A DNA stretch of 55,537 bases from an uncultured Oscillospiraceae bacterium (GCA_947627325.1 CANQVO010000014.1:1-55537), one strand, 5' to 3'; shown: positions 17,162 through 25,855, numbered from the stretch's first letter. Numbers and translations: made by a program. Notes: generated from the letters alone by a model not told the origin.

Positions 17162-18030
17162 GCCAGCGCCTCCTTTCCCTGGAGGATCAGCGGGGTCAGG
17201 CAGAGGGCCAGGTAGGCCGTCAGCGCCACCGCGGCCGCCGGGGTGGCCTCGCCCATGGTGACCGCCGGGAAGTAGGTCCAGGTCAGGCCGCCCCCCATCC
17301 GGCCCCAGAGGACTATTAGACCGCAGAAGGCCAGCCACGCCAGGGCCGCCCCGTCCCGGGCGGTAAAGCGGTAGAGGGAAAAGGAGGTGCGCCCAGGCAG
17401 GCCGTAGCCCCGGCTCTTCATGGAGTCCGCCGTGGTCACAGAGCTCTCCAGCGACCAGGTGAGCATGGCGGAGAGGATGGTCACGGCGTTTTGGAGCCGC
17501 TCTTTCAGCGGCCCCTCCGTCACGCTCCGCCCCACGCACCGCTGGGCCTGGACCACCGCCTGGAGCCGCCGCCGGAACCGGGGCGCCAGGCCCATGGTCA
17601 TGGTCAGCACCAGGGCGGTGGAGGGGATAGCCCTGCCAAAGAGGTAGAGGAGTTTGTCCGGGGTCATCACCCTGTTACAGCAACTGAACCAGGCCGCCGC
17701 CGCCCACACCATGGCCGCCGCCGCCAGCGCCCACGCGGCGCTCTCCAGCGTCAGAGGGCTCCCGCCGGGCAGGCGGGCCAGGACGGTGCTCCCCCGGTGG
17801 TTGAACAGGAGGTTGATCAGCGCGGTCAGGCCCGCCATGGGCAAGGCGAAGGACAGCTGGGCCCGCAGGGCCCCCGCCCCGTTCAGGCTGACGCCGTAGC
17901 ACACCCCGCAGACCAGGGAGACCGCCAGGCAGACCGGGTGCGCCAGGAACATGGTAAAGCCGATGACCAGGGCGAAGTATACGAAGTTGACCAGGGGGTG
18001 GAAGCCGGAGAAGCTGTCCCGGCGGCTCAT
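17134..18030 (-). CDS. ecfT: ECF transporter transmembrane component EcfT
   Basis: The membrane scaffold that couples the S component to the ATPases. The protein has 298 residues with several hydrophobic helices (FVYFALVIGFTMFLAHPVCLAVSLVCGV; ALPMAGLTALINLLFN; ALAAAAMVWAAAAWFSCC). The family coupling motif appears as ADSMKSRGYGLPGRTSF (the Ala-Arg-Gly loop that contacts EcfA). The start at 18030 has AAAGGAGG 8 nt upstream; an in-frame start at 18102 would lie inside the riboswitch expression platform. It is first in the two-gene transport operon and overlaps the ATPase/S fusion by 28 nt. Confidence 0.93.
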   Translation of the reverse strand: MSRRDSFSGFHPLVNFVYFALVIGFTMFLAHPVCLAVSLVCGVCYGVSLNGAGALRAQLSFALPMAGLTALINLLFNHRGSTVLARLPGGSPLTLESAAWALAAAAMVWAAAAWFSCCNRVMTPDKLLYLFGRAIPSTALVLTMTMGLAPRFRRRLQAVVQAQRCVGRSVTEGPLKERLQNAVTILSAMLTWSLESSVTTADSMKSRGYGLPGRTSFSLYRFTARDGAALAWLAFCGLIVLWGRMGGGLTWTYFPAVTMGEATPAAAVALTAYLALCLTPLILQGKEALAWRCSTCAM

Positions 18031-18044
18031 GGCGCGCCTCCTTT

Positions 18045-18088
18045 CTGAAAACGGCGATCCGCGCGGCCATACACTGGCCGCGCGGATC
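18045..18088 (-). terminator. Intrinsic terminator of the riboswitch expression platform
   Basis: A perfect 13-bp stem (18056-18068 with 18076-18088, 7-nt loop) is followed on the minus strand by GCCGTTTTC. It lies between the cobalamin aptamer and the ecfT ribosome site, as expected for ligand-induced premature termination. Confidence 0.8.
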
Positions 18089-18104
18089 ACGCGGGGATTC
18101 AACT

Positions 18105-18240
18105 CCAGTGTCGGCAGAGCTTGGGATAGGGCCTGGCGTATCTGGCTGAGCCTTCTCGGGAGAAGACAACACAGTTACCCACTAGCAGGGGGATCTCACC
18201 CCTTTCCGCCCCGGGGACTTCCCTTTTCGCCCCGCGCGGC
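18105..18240 (-). promoter_or_regulatory. Cobalamin riboswitch
   Basis: Read on the minus strand, the leader contains the conserved blocks of the B12 element in order: AAAAGGGAAG, GGGGTGAGATCCCC (the GGTGAAAATCC-type block), GGGTAACTGTG (the CCCGCAACTGTG-type block), and AGCCAGATACGCCAGG near the 3' side of the core. The GAGAAGG arm between the last two is short, suggesting a compact variant. A terminator follows directly, then ecfT. Exact borders are approximate; a covariance search would fix them. Confidence 0.85.
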
Positions 18241-18312
18241 CCGTCCCATATTCATTTTTTCTATCGCCGCGCCCTCCCCGCCGAGGAAACCCCGGGGGCT
18301 TGTCCGGCGAGG

Positions 18313-19158
18313 TCATTTCCAGTGGAGAGAGGCCTCCGCCCGGGTGGGGTTTTCCGGGTTGCCGATCATGGCAACGCCCGTGTCCAGCCCCCGCAGGGCC
18401 TCCATCTCCGCGCCCGTCAGGGAGAAGTCCCACACCTGGAAGTTCTCCTGGACCCGCTCGGGGTGGACGCTCTTGGGGATGGGGGCGAAGCCGGACTGGA
18501 TGAGGAAGCGGAGCATCACCTGGGCCGGGGTCTTGCCGTATTTCTCCGCCGGGCCCAGCACCTGGGGCAGGGCATACATCTCCTGCCTGCGGGCCTGGCC
18601 CAGGGGAGCGTATGCCATGGCGGCCACCCGGTATTTGTCCATCCACTCCCGGGTCACCCGCTGTTGGCAGAAGAGGTGGGCCTCGATCTGGTTGACGTGG
18701 GGGGCCATGTCGTTGTAGTTGATGAGGTCCACCAGCCGGTCGGCGTGGAAGTTGGACACGCCGATGGCCCGGACCACGCCCTCTTGGTAGAACCGCTCCA
18801 GCTCCCGCCAGGCGGCGTAGTAGTTGGCGAAGGGCCAGTGGAGCAACAGGAGGTCCAGGTAGTCCACCCCCAACTTTTTCATGGACTCCAGCACCGAGGC
18901 CCGGCACCGGTCCGGCTCGTAGCTGTGGAAGCGGACCTTGGTGACCACAAACAACTCCTGCCGGGGCACGGGGGTCTTTTTCAGCGCCGCCCCCACCGCC
19001 TCCTCGTTGCCGTAGACCTGGGCGGTGTCGATCATGCGGTAGCCCGCGTCGATGGCGGCCAGGACGCTCCGCTCGCACAGGGCCAGGTCGGTGATTTGAT
19101 AGGTGCCAAAGCCCAGGGCGGGCATCTCCACGCCGTTGCTCAGCCGGATGGTCTTCAT
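18313..19158 (-). CDS. Aldo/keto reductase
   Basis: NAD(P)H-dependent oxidoreductase of the AKR superfamily, 281 residues, a single TIM barrel. The catalytic tetrad is visible: Asp44 and Tyr49 in MIDTAQVYGNE, Lys74 in VVTKVRF, and His107 in LLLLHWP. Other family features are GVSNFHADRL and a C-terminal IPKSVHPERVQENFQVWDF cofactor-binding segment. The substrate is not predictable. The start ATG has GGAGGTAG upstream and a strong promoter. The gene is not obviously linked to its neighbours; the riboswitch-controlled ECF operon follows. Confidence 0.93.
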   Translation of the reverse strand: MKTIRLSNGVEMPALGFGTYQITDLALCERSVLAAIDAGYRMIDTAQVYGNEEAVGAALKKTPVPRQELFVVTKVRFHSYEPDRCRASVLESMKKLGVDYLDLLLLHWPFANYYAAWRELERFYQEGVVRAIGVSNFHADRLVDLINYNDMAPHVNQIEAHLFCQQRVTREWMDKYRVAAMAYAPLGQARRQEMYALPQVLGPAEKYGKTPAQVMLRFLIQSGFAPIPKSVHPERVQENFQVWDFSLTGAEMEALRGLDTGVAMIGNPENPTRAEASLHWK

Positions 19159-19216
19159 ACGCTCTACCTCCCGTCAAATGGGTGGGGTCCTCCCACCCGC
19201 CGGATATTCTGTGCTG

Positions 19217-19245
19217 ATTATATCCCGGAACGGCCCACTTGGCAA
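19217..19245 (-). promoter_or_regulatory. Promoter of the aldo/keto reductase gene
   Basis: TTGCCA (19240-19245), 17-nt spacer, TATAAT (19217-19222), minus strand. Confidence 0.7.
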
Positions 19246-19293
19246 GGGGGCGGAGTGAAAAAACGTCGGCCCCGCCCTCCCCAGGCCCGTCCA

Positions 19294-19331
19294 GACAGAG
19301 AAAGGCCGCCGACGCGGTGGTCGGCGGCCTT
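19294..19331 (-). terminator. Terminator after the sigma/anti-sigma operon
   Basis: Arms at 19301-19313 and 19320-19331 form a GC-rich stem with a 6-nt loop. On the minus strand it is followed by a T/C-rich run (TTTCTCTGTCT). Confidence 0.65.
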
Positions 19332-19344
19332 CTTTCAAATCAGG

Positions 19345-20217
19345 TCAGGCGTCGGCGTGAACGGGGGTCAGCACCGGGCTGTCAGGGGCGGGGGCGCTCT
19401 CCTGGACGGGGGTCTCCCCGGCGGTATCCTCCCCGGGCAGGAAGGGCTCCACCAGGGCCTGGGCGGCGGCGGGGTCGGCCAGGGCCGGGTCCAGGGGCAG
19501 GACAAAGAGGGCGTGGGCGCCGGGGTAGTCCTCCGCGAAGGAGATGGAGCCGTCCTCCGCCATGGTGAAGATCCTGGCCGAGGGGACGGCGCTCTCGTCG
19601 TAGAAGGCCAGGTAGACGGTGTGGTCGGCGAAGACGCCCAGGGCGCCGGCGTCCAGGAGGAAGTAGTACACGCCGTCCTGGGCTATGCCGTAGACGGAGG
19701 CCGCCAGCGTCCAGTTGTTCACCTGCCCGGGGGCGTAGCCGGACACCAGGGGGGTGAGGGTGTGGCCGATGAGGTCAAAAGTCTCGTTCTCCAGGGGCGT
19801 GCCGTCCAGGCGCCCCAGGGCCACCACGGCGTAGGTGTGGGTGGCGTCCACGTCCACGTTTAAGTCGTCCAGATTGGCCCCCGAGGTGAGGCCCATCAGC
19901 GTGACAGAGTAGTCCCCGGTCTGGACCGTCTCGTTGACAGCCACGGCGTTGTGGTCCTCAAAGGCCTGGGCCAGGGTATGCTGGCCCAGCTCTCCCGCCA
20001 CCTGCCCGGCGGACAGCCGCAGGGCCACGGCGGAGGCCGAGACCACCAGCAGGGCGGCCGCGGCGGCGATCAGGGCGGTTTTCTTCCAGAATTTCACACG
20101 TAGCATCTCCTTTTCTGTTCCCCGGGCCCGCCCGCGCAGCATGGCCTCGGTGCGGGCCTGAAAGTCCGGCGAGAACGGCAGGGCGTCCACTTCCCGCTTG
20201 TAGGTCTTCCGATCCAT
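19345..20217 (-). CDS. Single-pass membrane protein, probable anti-sigma factor
   Basis: A 290-residue protein with a short cytoplasmic N-terminus (about 1-45, MDRKTYKREVDALPFSP), one membrane helix (about 46-70, TALIAAAAALLVVSASAVALRL), and a large outer domain. The outer part carries repeated beta-like stretches, such as TVQTGDYSVTLMGLTSGANL and THTYAVVALGRLDGTPL, and a Pro/Ala-rich tail. The first residue follows the sigma-factor stop directly (TAAATG), so the two are translationally coupled. That position and topology are typical of an ECF anti-sigma factor; the outer domain recalls DUF4179-type proteins. I see no zinc HxxxCxxC anti-sigma motif. Confidence 0.75.
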   Translation of the reverse strand: MDRKTYKREVDALPFSPDFQARTEAMLRGRARGTEKEMLRVKFWKKTALIAAAAALLVVSASAVALRLSAGQVAGELGQHTLAQAFEDHNAVAVNETVQTGDYSVTLMGLTSGANLDDLNVDVDATHTYAVVALGRLDGTPLENETFDLIGHTLTPLVSGYAPGQVNNWTLAASVYGIAQDGVYYFLLDAGALGVFADHTVYLAFYDESAVPSARIFTMAEDGSISFAEDYPGAHALFVLPLDPALADPAAAQALVEPFLPGEDTAGETPVQESAPAPDSPVLTPVHADA

Positions 20218-20706
20218 TTACGCTTCCTCCTTCAGCATCTGCCGTAGCCGCTCCCGGCCACGGGCCAGACGGGTGCCCACCGTGCCGGCGGGCAAGCCCA
20301 GCAGTTTGGCGATCTCCTTGATGGAATATTCTTCGTAATAATAGAGGTGGAGCACCGCGGCGTACTTCTCCGGCAGGGCCCGGACGGCGCCCAACAGCTC
20401 CGGCCCCGGCTCCGGCGGCTCCACGCTCAGCTCCGCCAGCTCCTCCAGCGGGGCCTCCCGGGCCCGCTTTCGCCGGATGTCGGCGGCGCGGTGAAGGGTG
20501 GCGCGGATCAGCCAGGCTTTCTCGTGTTCGGCGTCCCGAAACACGGGGCGGGTGTCCAGCAGTCGGACAAAAACCTCCTGCACGGCGTCCTCCGCGTCCG
20601 CCACGCAGGGAAGCCGCGCCGCCGCCAGCCGCAGCAGCATGGCGCTGTACTGCCCCACCACCCGGCTTATGGTCTCATCGGTACCAAACGAGGCCAACTT
20701 CCTCAC
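20218..20706 (-). CDS. ECF-type RNA polymerase sigma factor
   Basis: A sigma-70 factor of the extracytoplasmic-function class. Region 2 is seen in LPCVADAEDAVQEVFVRLLDTRPVF and EHEKAWLIRATLHRAADIRRKR. Region 4 is seen in LPEKYAAVLHLYYYEEYSIKEIAKLLGLPAGTVGTRLARGRERLRQML. I choose the GTG at 20706 (162 residues) because GGAGG lies 8 nt before it. The in-frame ATG at 20760 (180 residues) has no ribosome site and adds 18 residues the family lacks. It is coupled to the downstream anti-sigma gene and diverges from the large secreted protein, a possible regulatory target. Confidence 0.88.
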   Translation of the reverse strand: MRKLASFGTDETISRVVGQYSAMLLRLAAARLPCVADAEDAVQEVFVRLLDTRPVFRDAEHEKAWLIRATLHRAADIRRKRAREAPLEELAELSVEPPEPGPELLGAVRALPEKYAAVLHLYYYEEYSIKEIAKLLGLPAGTVGTRLARGRERLRQMLKEEA

Positions 20707-20801
20707 TCCCTTCACCTCCAACACGTTTGAAGCGGGCGGGATTTTTCGTTCGTGTTTCATTTTGCCAGATTTTTTTGGCGCTGTCCACCTCCGCGCAGTG
20801 G

Positions 20802-20830
20802 TTGCGTTTTGTGGAAAAAAGGTCTATAAT
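20802..20830 (+). promoter_or_regulatory. Promoter of the large secreted protein gene
   Basis: TTGCGT (20802-20807), 17-nt spacer, TATAAT (20825-20830), about 48 nt before the ATG. Confidence 0.7.
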
Positions 20831-20877
20831 CACCACAAGTCCACCTAGAGCGAACGAACGGAAGGAGCGAACACAGC

Positions 20878-23800
20878 ATGAAGAAAAAATTCCTGTCCCT
20901 GGTGCTGGCCGGCGCCCTGCTGGCCCTGCCCCTCACCGCCCTGGCTGCCGGGCCCGCCTCGTCGGGCGCTCCCCTCTTGGCCGCGGACGGCGCGTCCTTC
21001 ACCTTCCAGGGCCGGAGCGTGGCCCTGGGCCCCCGCGCCTTTTACGTGGACGGCCGCCTGACCGACGTCCAGGCGGCCCAGTATCCCTACGTCTACAATT
21101 CCTTCGTAAGCGCCGTGGCCGACCTGACAGACGGCACCGAGGCCGAGCCCATGGAGCTCTACCTGGCCCCTTACGTCTACTGGCTCCACGACCCCCAGGC
21201 CCCGGAGGCCACCGGCATGACGGGGGACTACCAGATGGAGATCGCCTGCCAGAACCTCCACATCACCGGCCTGACCGACGACCCCCGGAACGTGGTGGTG
21301 GCCGCCAACTTTGGCCACGACGTGGGTTTTATGGGCTCCAACTACACCATGTTCCACATCACCGGGGACGGCCTGACCCTGGAGAACCTGACCTTTGGCG
21401 ACTACTGCAACGTGGATCTGGTCTACCCCCCGGACCCCTCCCTCAACGTCCCCGCCAGGGCCCCGGGCAACATCACCCAGGGGCAGATCGGCGTCTATGA
21501 CGGCGACAAGCTGCTGGCCCGGAACGTCCGCTTCATCAGCCGGCTGAACATGATGCCCTTCAACAGCGCCCAGCGGGCCCTCTATGTGGACTGCCACATG
21601 GAGTCCACCGACGACTCCCTCAACGGCTCGGCCCAGGCGGTGTATCTGAACTGCGACTTTGAGTTCTACTCCTCCAAGCCCTGGTACACCTCCAGCGGGG
21701 TCACCCTGCTGGACTGCCGGATGAAGATCGTGCCCATCAACGCCGACGCGAACACCGCCTCCGCCACCCAGTACCTGGTCAAAAGCGCCGGGCCCTTCAC
21801 CGTGATCGACAGCTCCTTTGTCAGCGACATCCCCAGCGCCGACATCGGCTGGAGCGACGTGTTTGACGAGACGTTCAAGAGCTACTACGCCAACGTGGAT
21901 TTTAACGGCGCCCCCCTCACCTTCTCCGCCGGGGCTCGCCCCGACGCGGGGGTGGACCTCACCGGCAAGGCCGCCCTGCGGGCCTTCAAGCTGGAGGACG
22001 GCACCTATAATGTCTACAATCTGCTCCGGGGCCAGGACGACTGGGACCCCCTGGGCCAGAAGGCCGCCGTCACCGCCGCCGGGGCGGCCGACCTGCCCAC
22101 CTTTATGACCGCGTACATCGGCGGCCGGGACCAACTTACCTCGGACGATCCCAGCGTGGCCGCCGCCACGGTGGAGTCGGGCAAGGACGTGCTCACCCTG
22201 GGCTACGCCCTCACCGGCCCCCAGGCGGACACCGACTACAACGCCGCCGCCCAGGTGACCTGGTCGGTGCGGGAGAGCGATAGGCAGTATGTGAAGCTCA
22301 CCCCCAACGCCGACGGCACCTGCACGGTGGAGGGAACCAACACCACCGAGGAGACTGTCCTGGTCATCGTCACCGCCCGGGACGCCTCCGGGCTGGAGGC
22401 GGCGGTGGCCCTCACCGTCCGGCCCAGCGTCCTCCCCGCCCCGGTCTTTGAGCGGCTCCCCGCCGTCAGTCAGACCGGCGACGGCGCCGCCGCCGTGACC
22501 TACGCCTACACCTCCGCCTCCACCCAGGGGCGGGCCGACCTCTCCCGGATCACCTGGTACGTCTGCGACGACGCCCAGGGGACGAACCCCGTGGCCGTCG
22601 CCGTGGGCCGGGGCGATACCCCCCTCACCTCCATCCCCCTCACCCCGGCCATGGTGGGCAAGTACCTGATGGTCACGGTGGAGCCCAAGCACATCCGCTC
22701 CGACTACGGCCCCGCCGTCTCCGCCCTCTCCCCCGCCCCCGTCGCCCCGGAGGGGATCCCCCCCTTCTCCGGCGCGCTGGAGGTGGACCTTGCCACCTTC
22801 CCCACCGCCACCCAGGGCCGGATCCTCCCCGGCTTCTGGACGGTGGACAGCGTGAAACCCGCCGACGCCCAGCCCGAGACCGGCTCCTTCCCCGGCGGCT
22901 GGACGGCGGAGTGCGACGGGCAGTCCAAGTGGGACTACGGCACCGGGGTGAAAAACGGCACCGCCGGGGTCACCGGCCTCTTCAACACCGACCGGGGCGC
23001 GCGGCTGATGTACGCGCCGATAGAGGGCGGGGACAGCGACATGGCCCTCACCCTCACCCTGGCCCCCGGCAAGACCGCCGGGCAGGGCTTTGGCTCCAAC
23101 AACCAGTACATGGATTTTATGATCAAATACGACCCCGCCGCCCGCACCGGCTACGGCCTGCGGATCTACCGCGCCTCCAGCAGTGAGTGCGGCTTCGCCC
23201 TGGTGGCCCACACCGCCGACGGCGATTCCGCCCTGCTCACCCAGCCGGTCATCTCCAGTATGTTCCTCACCGAGACCACCGTCCAGGTCTACACCCGCGG
23301 CCAGCGGCTCTACGCCGCCGTGAGTTCCACCGCCTCGGAGGAGAAGGTGGCGCTGTCCGCCTACGTGCCCGGGCTGGACGGGGTGACCGCCGGGGGCATG
23401 GAGGTCAACCACACCGGCACCGCCGGGGACAACGCCATCTACGTGACCTCCCTCCAGATCCAGTGGCCGGAGCGGGTCCCGCTCCTCACCCGGGGCGACT
23501 TCGTCAAGGCCCTCTACAACGCCTACCTGGAGCGGGGCGGCACGCCTGTGGAGCAAGAGGCGGACTTCCAGCGCCCCGACCAGGGCGGCCTGCCCGTCCC
23601 CGGCGGGCTGGGGACCTACCTCGTCTTCTCCGACGTGTCCACCGCCGACCAGGACCTGTATAATGCCTCCGCCTGGGCGGAGCACCACGGCGCGGCCAAC
23701 GGCGTCGGCGGCGGCGCGTTCGCCCCGGAGCAGGAGATCACCCGGATGGAGGCCGTCGCCATGGCCTACCGGCTGGCCTCCGCCGCGGGCTTCCAGCTCC

Positions 23801-23970
23801 CCGACGGCCCCGCCCCGGCCCTCGCCCCCGACTGGGCCAGGGATCCCGCCGCCTGGTGGGCCCTGTACGCCGGCGAGACGGGCGACGCCCTGCTCCAGCC
23901 CGTGGACCAGAGCGCCGCGGACGCGGTGCTGGCGGCGCTGTTTGACCACAACACCATCCTGTTCCAATAA
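20878..23970 (+). CDS. Large secreted beta-helix (pectinesterase-like) protein with degenerate SLH region
   Basis: An exported protein of 1030 residues. A signal peptide (1-24, MKKKFLSLVLAGALLALPLTALA) leads into a right-handed beta-helix, pectin-esterase-like part (about 60-330): LHITGLTDDPRNVVVAANFG, TMFHITGDGLTLENLTFGDYC, ALYVDCHMESTDDSL and AVYLNCDFEFYSSKPWYTSSG. The middle contains Ig-like beta domains (TWSVRESDRQYVKLTPNADGTC; VLVIVTARDASGLEAAVALTV) and a concanavalin-like stretch. The C-terminus (about 865-1030) resembles S-layer homology repeats (LTRGDFVKALYNAY, FSDVSTADQDLYNASAWAEHHG, ITRMEAVAMAYRLA), which could anchor it to the cell wall. Family-level enzyme activity is uncertain. 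GGAAGGAG precedes the start. Confidence 0.85.
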   Translation: MKKKFLSLVLAGALLALPLTALAAGPASSGAPLLAADGASFTFQGRSVALGPRAFYVDGRLTDVQAAQYPYVYNSFVSAVADLTDGTEAEPMELYLAPYVYWLHDPQAPEATGMTGDYQMEIACQNLHITGLTDDPRNVVVAANFGHDVGFMGSNYTMFHITGDGLTLENLTFGDYCNVDLVYPPDPSLNVPARAPGNITQGQIGVYDGDKLLARNVRFISRLNMMPFNSAQRALYVDCHMESTDDSLNGSAQAVYLNCDFEFYSSKPWYTSSGVTLLDCRMKIVPINADANTASATQYLVKSAGPFTVIDSSFVSDIPSADIGWSDVFDETFKSYYANVDFNGAPLTFSAGARPDAGVDLTGKAALRAFKLEDGTYNVYNLLRGQDDWDPLGQKAAVTAAGAADLPTFMTAYIGGRDQLTSDDPSVAAATVESGKDVLTLGYALTGPQADTDYNAAAQVTWSVRESDRQYVKLTPNADGTCTVEGTNTTEETVLVIVTARDASGLEAAVALTVRPSVLPAPVFERLPAVSQTGDGAAAVTYAYTSASTQGRADLSRITWYVCDDAQGTNPVAVAVGRGDTPLTSIPLTPAMVGKYLMVTVEPKHIRSDYGPAVSALSPAPVAPEGIPPFSGALEVDLATFPTATQGRILPGFWTVDSVKPADAQPETGSFPGGWTAECDGQSKWDYGTGVKNGTAGVTGLFNTDRGARLMYAPIEGGDSDMALTLTLAPGKTAGQGFGSNNQYMDFMIKYDPAARTGYGLRIYRASSSECGFALVAHTADGDSALLTQPVISSMFLTETTVQVYTRGQRLYAAVSSTASEEKVALSAYVPGLDGVTAGGMEVNHTGTAGDNAIYVTSLQIQWPERVPLLTRGDFVKALYNAYLERGGTPVEQEADFQRPDQGGLPVPGGLGTYLVFSDVSTADQDLYNASAWAEHHGAANGVGGGAFAPEQEITRMEAVAMAYRLASAAGFQLPDGPAPALAPDWARDPAAWWALYAGETGDALLQPVDQSAADAVLAALFDHNTILFQ

Positions 23971-24000
23971 CTCCCTTCCAGTAAGGGCCAAACAGCAAGA

Positions 24001-24041
24001 AAAGAGGGATGGACGCGATAAGCGTCCATCCCTCTTTTTTC
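24001..24041. terminator. Bidirectional intrinsic terminator
   Basis: A 13-bp stem (24005-24017 with 24023-24035) is flanked by A4 on the left and T6 on the right. It serves the secreted protein gene (plus) and can serve the convergent EamA gene (minus), whose stop is at 24043. Confidence 0.9.
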
Positions 24042-24042
24042 A

Positions 24043-24990
24043 TCAGTCAGACTTGGCCAAATCGGCCCGCCGTTTCCGGGCGGCGCGGGGCGGGCCGGAG
24101 GCGGGCGCGGCGTTCATCAGGACGATGGACGCCAGCACCAGGACCATCCCGGCCACGCCGAACCCGCCCAGCCGCTCCCGATAAAACAGGGCGCCGATCC
24201 CGGCGGCCATCACCGACTCCACCGAGGAGATGACCGGCACCTTGCTGCTCTCCGGGATGCTCCGCAGCCCCTGGTAGTAGAGGGCGTAGGCGATGGCGGT
24301 GGGGATCAGGGCGTACAGAAAGCCCCAGAGGAGGAGCTTGGGGGAAAAGGCGACCCGGCCCTGCCACGGCCGTGTCCACAGCGTCAGGAAGAGGGCGGCG
24401 AAGAAGTAGCTGTACGTGCTCAGCACCAGGGAGTTGGTCTTCCCCGCGGCCAGCCGCCCGAAGATGGCGGTCATGCCATAGGTGGCCCCGGAGGCCACGC
24501 CGCACAGGACCCCCGCCACCGACAATGTGCGCAGGTCCAGCCGCCCGTTGGTGGCGGTCAGGGCACAGCCCAGGATGTTGAGGGCGATGGCTAAAAGTTT
24601 TACAGCGGTAAACCGCTCCCGAAACAGCAGGGCGGAGTAAAAGAGGGTAAAGACCGGGGCGATATCCAACAGCACCGCGCTCACCGCCATCCCGGACAGG
24701 GTCACGGCGGTGCTGTAAAAGATGTTGTAGATCCCGTGGCAGATCAGGCCCAGCAGGGCGCAGATGAGCAAGGTCCCCCGGTCCAGGCGCAGGGCGCCCG
24801 GCCCGTATTTGACCAGGCACGCCGCGGCCATGATGACAAAGGCGAAAAAGACCCGCAGAAGGCCGGTCAGCTCCGGCGTGGAGCCCAGGCGTTCCAGCTC
24901 CTTGACAAACACGCCCACCGTCCCCCACAGGACCCCGGCCAAAAAGACCATCAGCCCCCCGCGGGCATAGGCCCCTTTCCTCGCGTCCAT
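24043..24990 (-). CDS. EamA family (DMT superfamily) transporter
   Basis: A 315-residue membrane protein with about ten hydrophobic helices in two EamA repeats. It starts MDARKGAYARGGLMVFLAGVLWGTVGVFVKELERLG (EamA repeat 1 signature, G-x-xWG). Repeat 2 includes GVLCGVASGATYGMTAIFGRLAAGK and ends VISSVESVMAAGIGALFYRERLGGFGVAGMVLVLASIVLMN. Substrate unknown; the family includes amino acid and metabolite exporters. The ATG at 24990 follows a GGGGGGTGG site; an in-frame upstream ATG at 25053 lies inside the promoter. Confidence 0.92.
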   Translation of the reverse strand: MDARKGAYARGGLMVFLAGVLWGTVGVFVKELERLGSTPELTGLLRVFFAFVIMAAACLVKYGPGALRLDRGTLLICALLGLICHGIYNIFYSTAVTLSGMAVSAVLLDIAPVFTLFYSALLFRERFTAVKLLAIALNILGCALTATNGRLDLRTLSVAGVLCGVASGATYGMTAIFGRLAAGKTNSLVLSTYSYFFAALFLTLWTRPWQGRVAFSPKLLLWGFLYALIPTAIAYALYYQGLRSIPESSKVPVISSVESVMAAGIGALFYRERLGGFGVAGMVLVLASIVLMNAAPASGPPRAARKRRADLAKSD

Positions 24991-25024
24991 CCGTCCACCC
25001 CCCGGATTTTCTCTACAAGCCCCG

Positions 25025-25053
25025 ATTATAGCGGAAACCCCCGGGAAATGCAA
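25025..25053 (-). promoter_or_regulatory. Promoter of the EamA gene
   Basis: TTGCAT (25048-25053), 17-nt spacer, TATAAT (25025-25030), minus strand; transcript starts about 28 nt before the ATG at 24990. Confidence 0.75.
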
Positions 25054-25112
25054 GGCGGCCGGGCGTGGAAAGGAAATTTGCGAAACGCCCCGGCGCTCCC
25101 CTGCCCGGGGGC

Positions 25113-25853
25113 TTAGTACTCAAACGTTCTGAGGAACTGCCGGGCCCGGTCGGTGGCGGGGCGGTCGAAGAACGCCTTGGGCTCCCGGCTCTCCTCCACG
25201 ATATGGCCGTCCTCCAGAAACACGACCCGGTCCGCGATGGCCCGGGCGAAGGCCATCTCGTGGGTCACGATCAGCATGGTACTGCCGCTCCGCGCCAGGC
25301 CCAGCACCACCTGGAGCACCTCGTGGACCATCTCCGGGTCCAGGGCGGCGGTGATCTCGTCCAACAGCAGGATCTCCGGGTGCATGATGAGGGCCCGGAC
25401 GATGGCCACCCGCTGTTTCTGCCCGCCGGAGAGCTGGCGGGGGTAGTCGTCCCTCCGGCCCGCCAGGCCCACCCGCGCCAAAAGTTCCAGCGCCTCGCTC
25501 TCCGCCTCGGGCCGAGGGCGCTTTTGCACCTTCGTGGGGGCCAGGAGGATGTTTTCCAGGATGGTCTTGTGGGGGAACAGGTCGTAGCTCTGAAAGACCA
25601 TGCCGATCTTCTGGCGCATCTGAGAAATGTTTTTCCCGTCCCGGCGCACCGGCTCCCCGTTCAACCGCACCTCGCCCCCCTGGATGTCCTCCAGGGCGTT
25701 GACGCACCGCAAAAGCGTACTCTTGCCACAGCCGGAGGGGCCGATCACCACCACCACCTCGCCCCGGTCCACGGCCAGGTCCAGGCCGTCCAGGACGATG
25801 TGTTCTCCGTATGCCTTTTTGAGTCCTTTGATCTCAAGCAGGGCGTTTTCCAT
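25113..25853 (-). CDS. Polar amino acid ABC transporter ATPase (probable cystine/cysteine system)
   Basis: A GlnQ/TcyC-type ATPase of 246 residues. Walker A GPSGCGKST follows VVVVI; the Q-loop is MVFQSYDLFPHKT; the signature is LSGGQKQRVAIVRAL; Walker B is ILLLDEITAALDPEMV (Ile replaces the usual Pro of DEPT, as often in this subfamily); the switch His is in VTHEM. The ATG at 25853 has AAGAGGTGGG upstream. It is the last gene of the metY operon and starts 2 bp after the permease stop. Confidence 0.94.
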   Translation of the reverse strand: MENALLEIKGLKKAYGEHIVLDGLDLAVDRGEVVVVIGPSGCGKSTLLRCVNALEDIQGGEVRLNGEPVRRDGKNISQMRQKIGMVFQSYDLFPHKTILENILLAPTKVQKRPRPEAESEALELLARVGLAGRRDDYPRQLSGGQKQRVAIVRALIMHPEILLLDEITAALDPEMVHEVLQVVLGLARSGSTMLIVTHEMAFARAIADRVVFLEDGHIVEESREPKAFFDRPATDRARQFLRTFEY

Positions 25854-25855
25854 GC

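Noticed and set aside
17162-17539. Upstream extension of the ECF ATPase frame to 17539.
   Set aside because: It overlaps ecfT in another frame and reads as low-complexity Gly/Arg/Pro; the start at 17161 has a strong ribosome site.
20707-20760. ATG start of the ECF sigma factor at 20760.
   Set aside because: No ribosome site before it; GTG at 20706 has GGAGG at the right distance and fits the family length.
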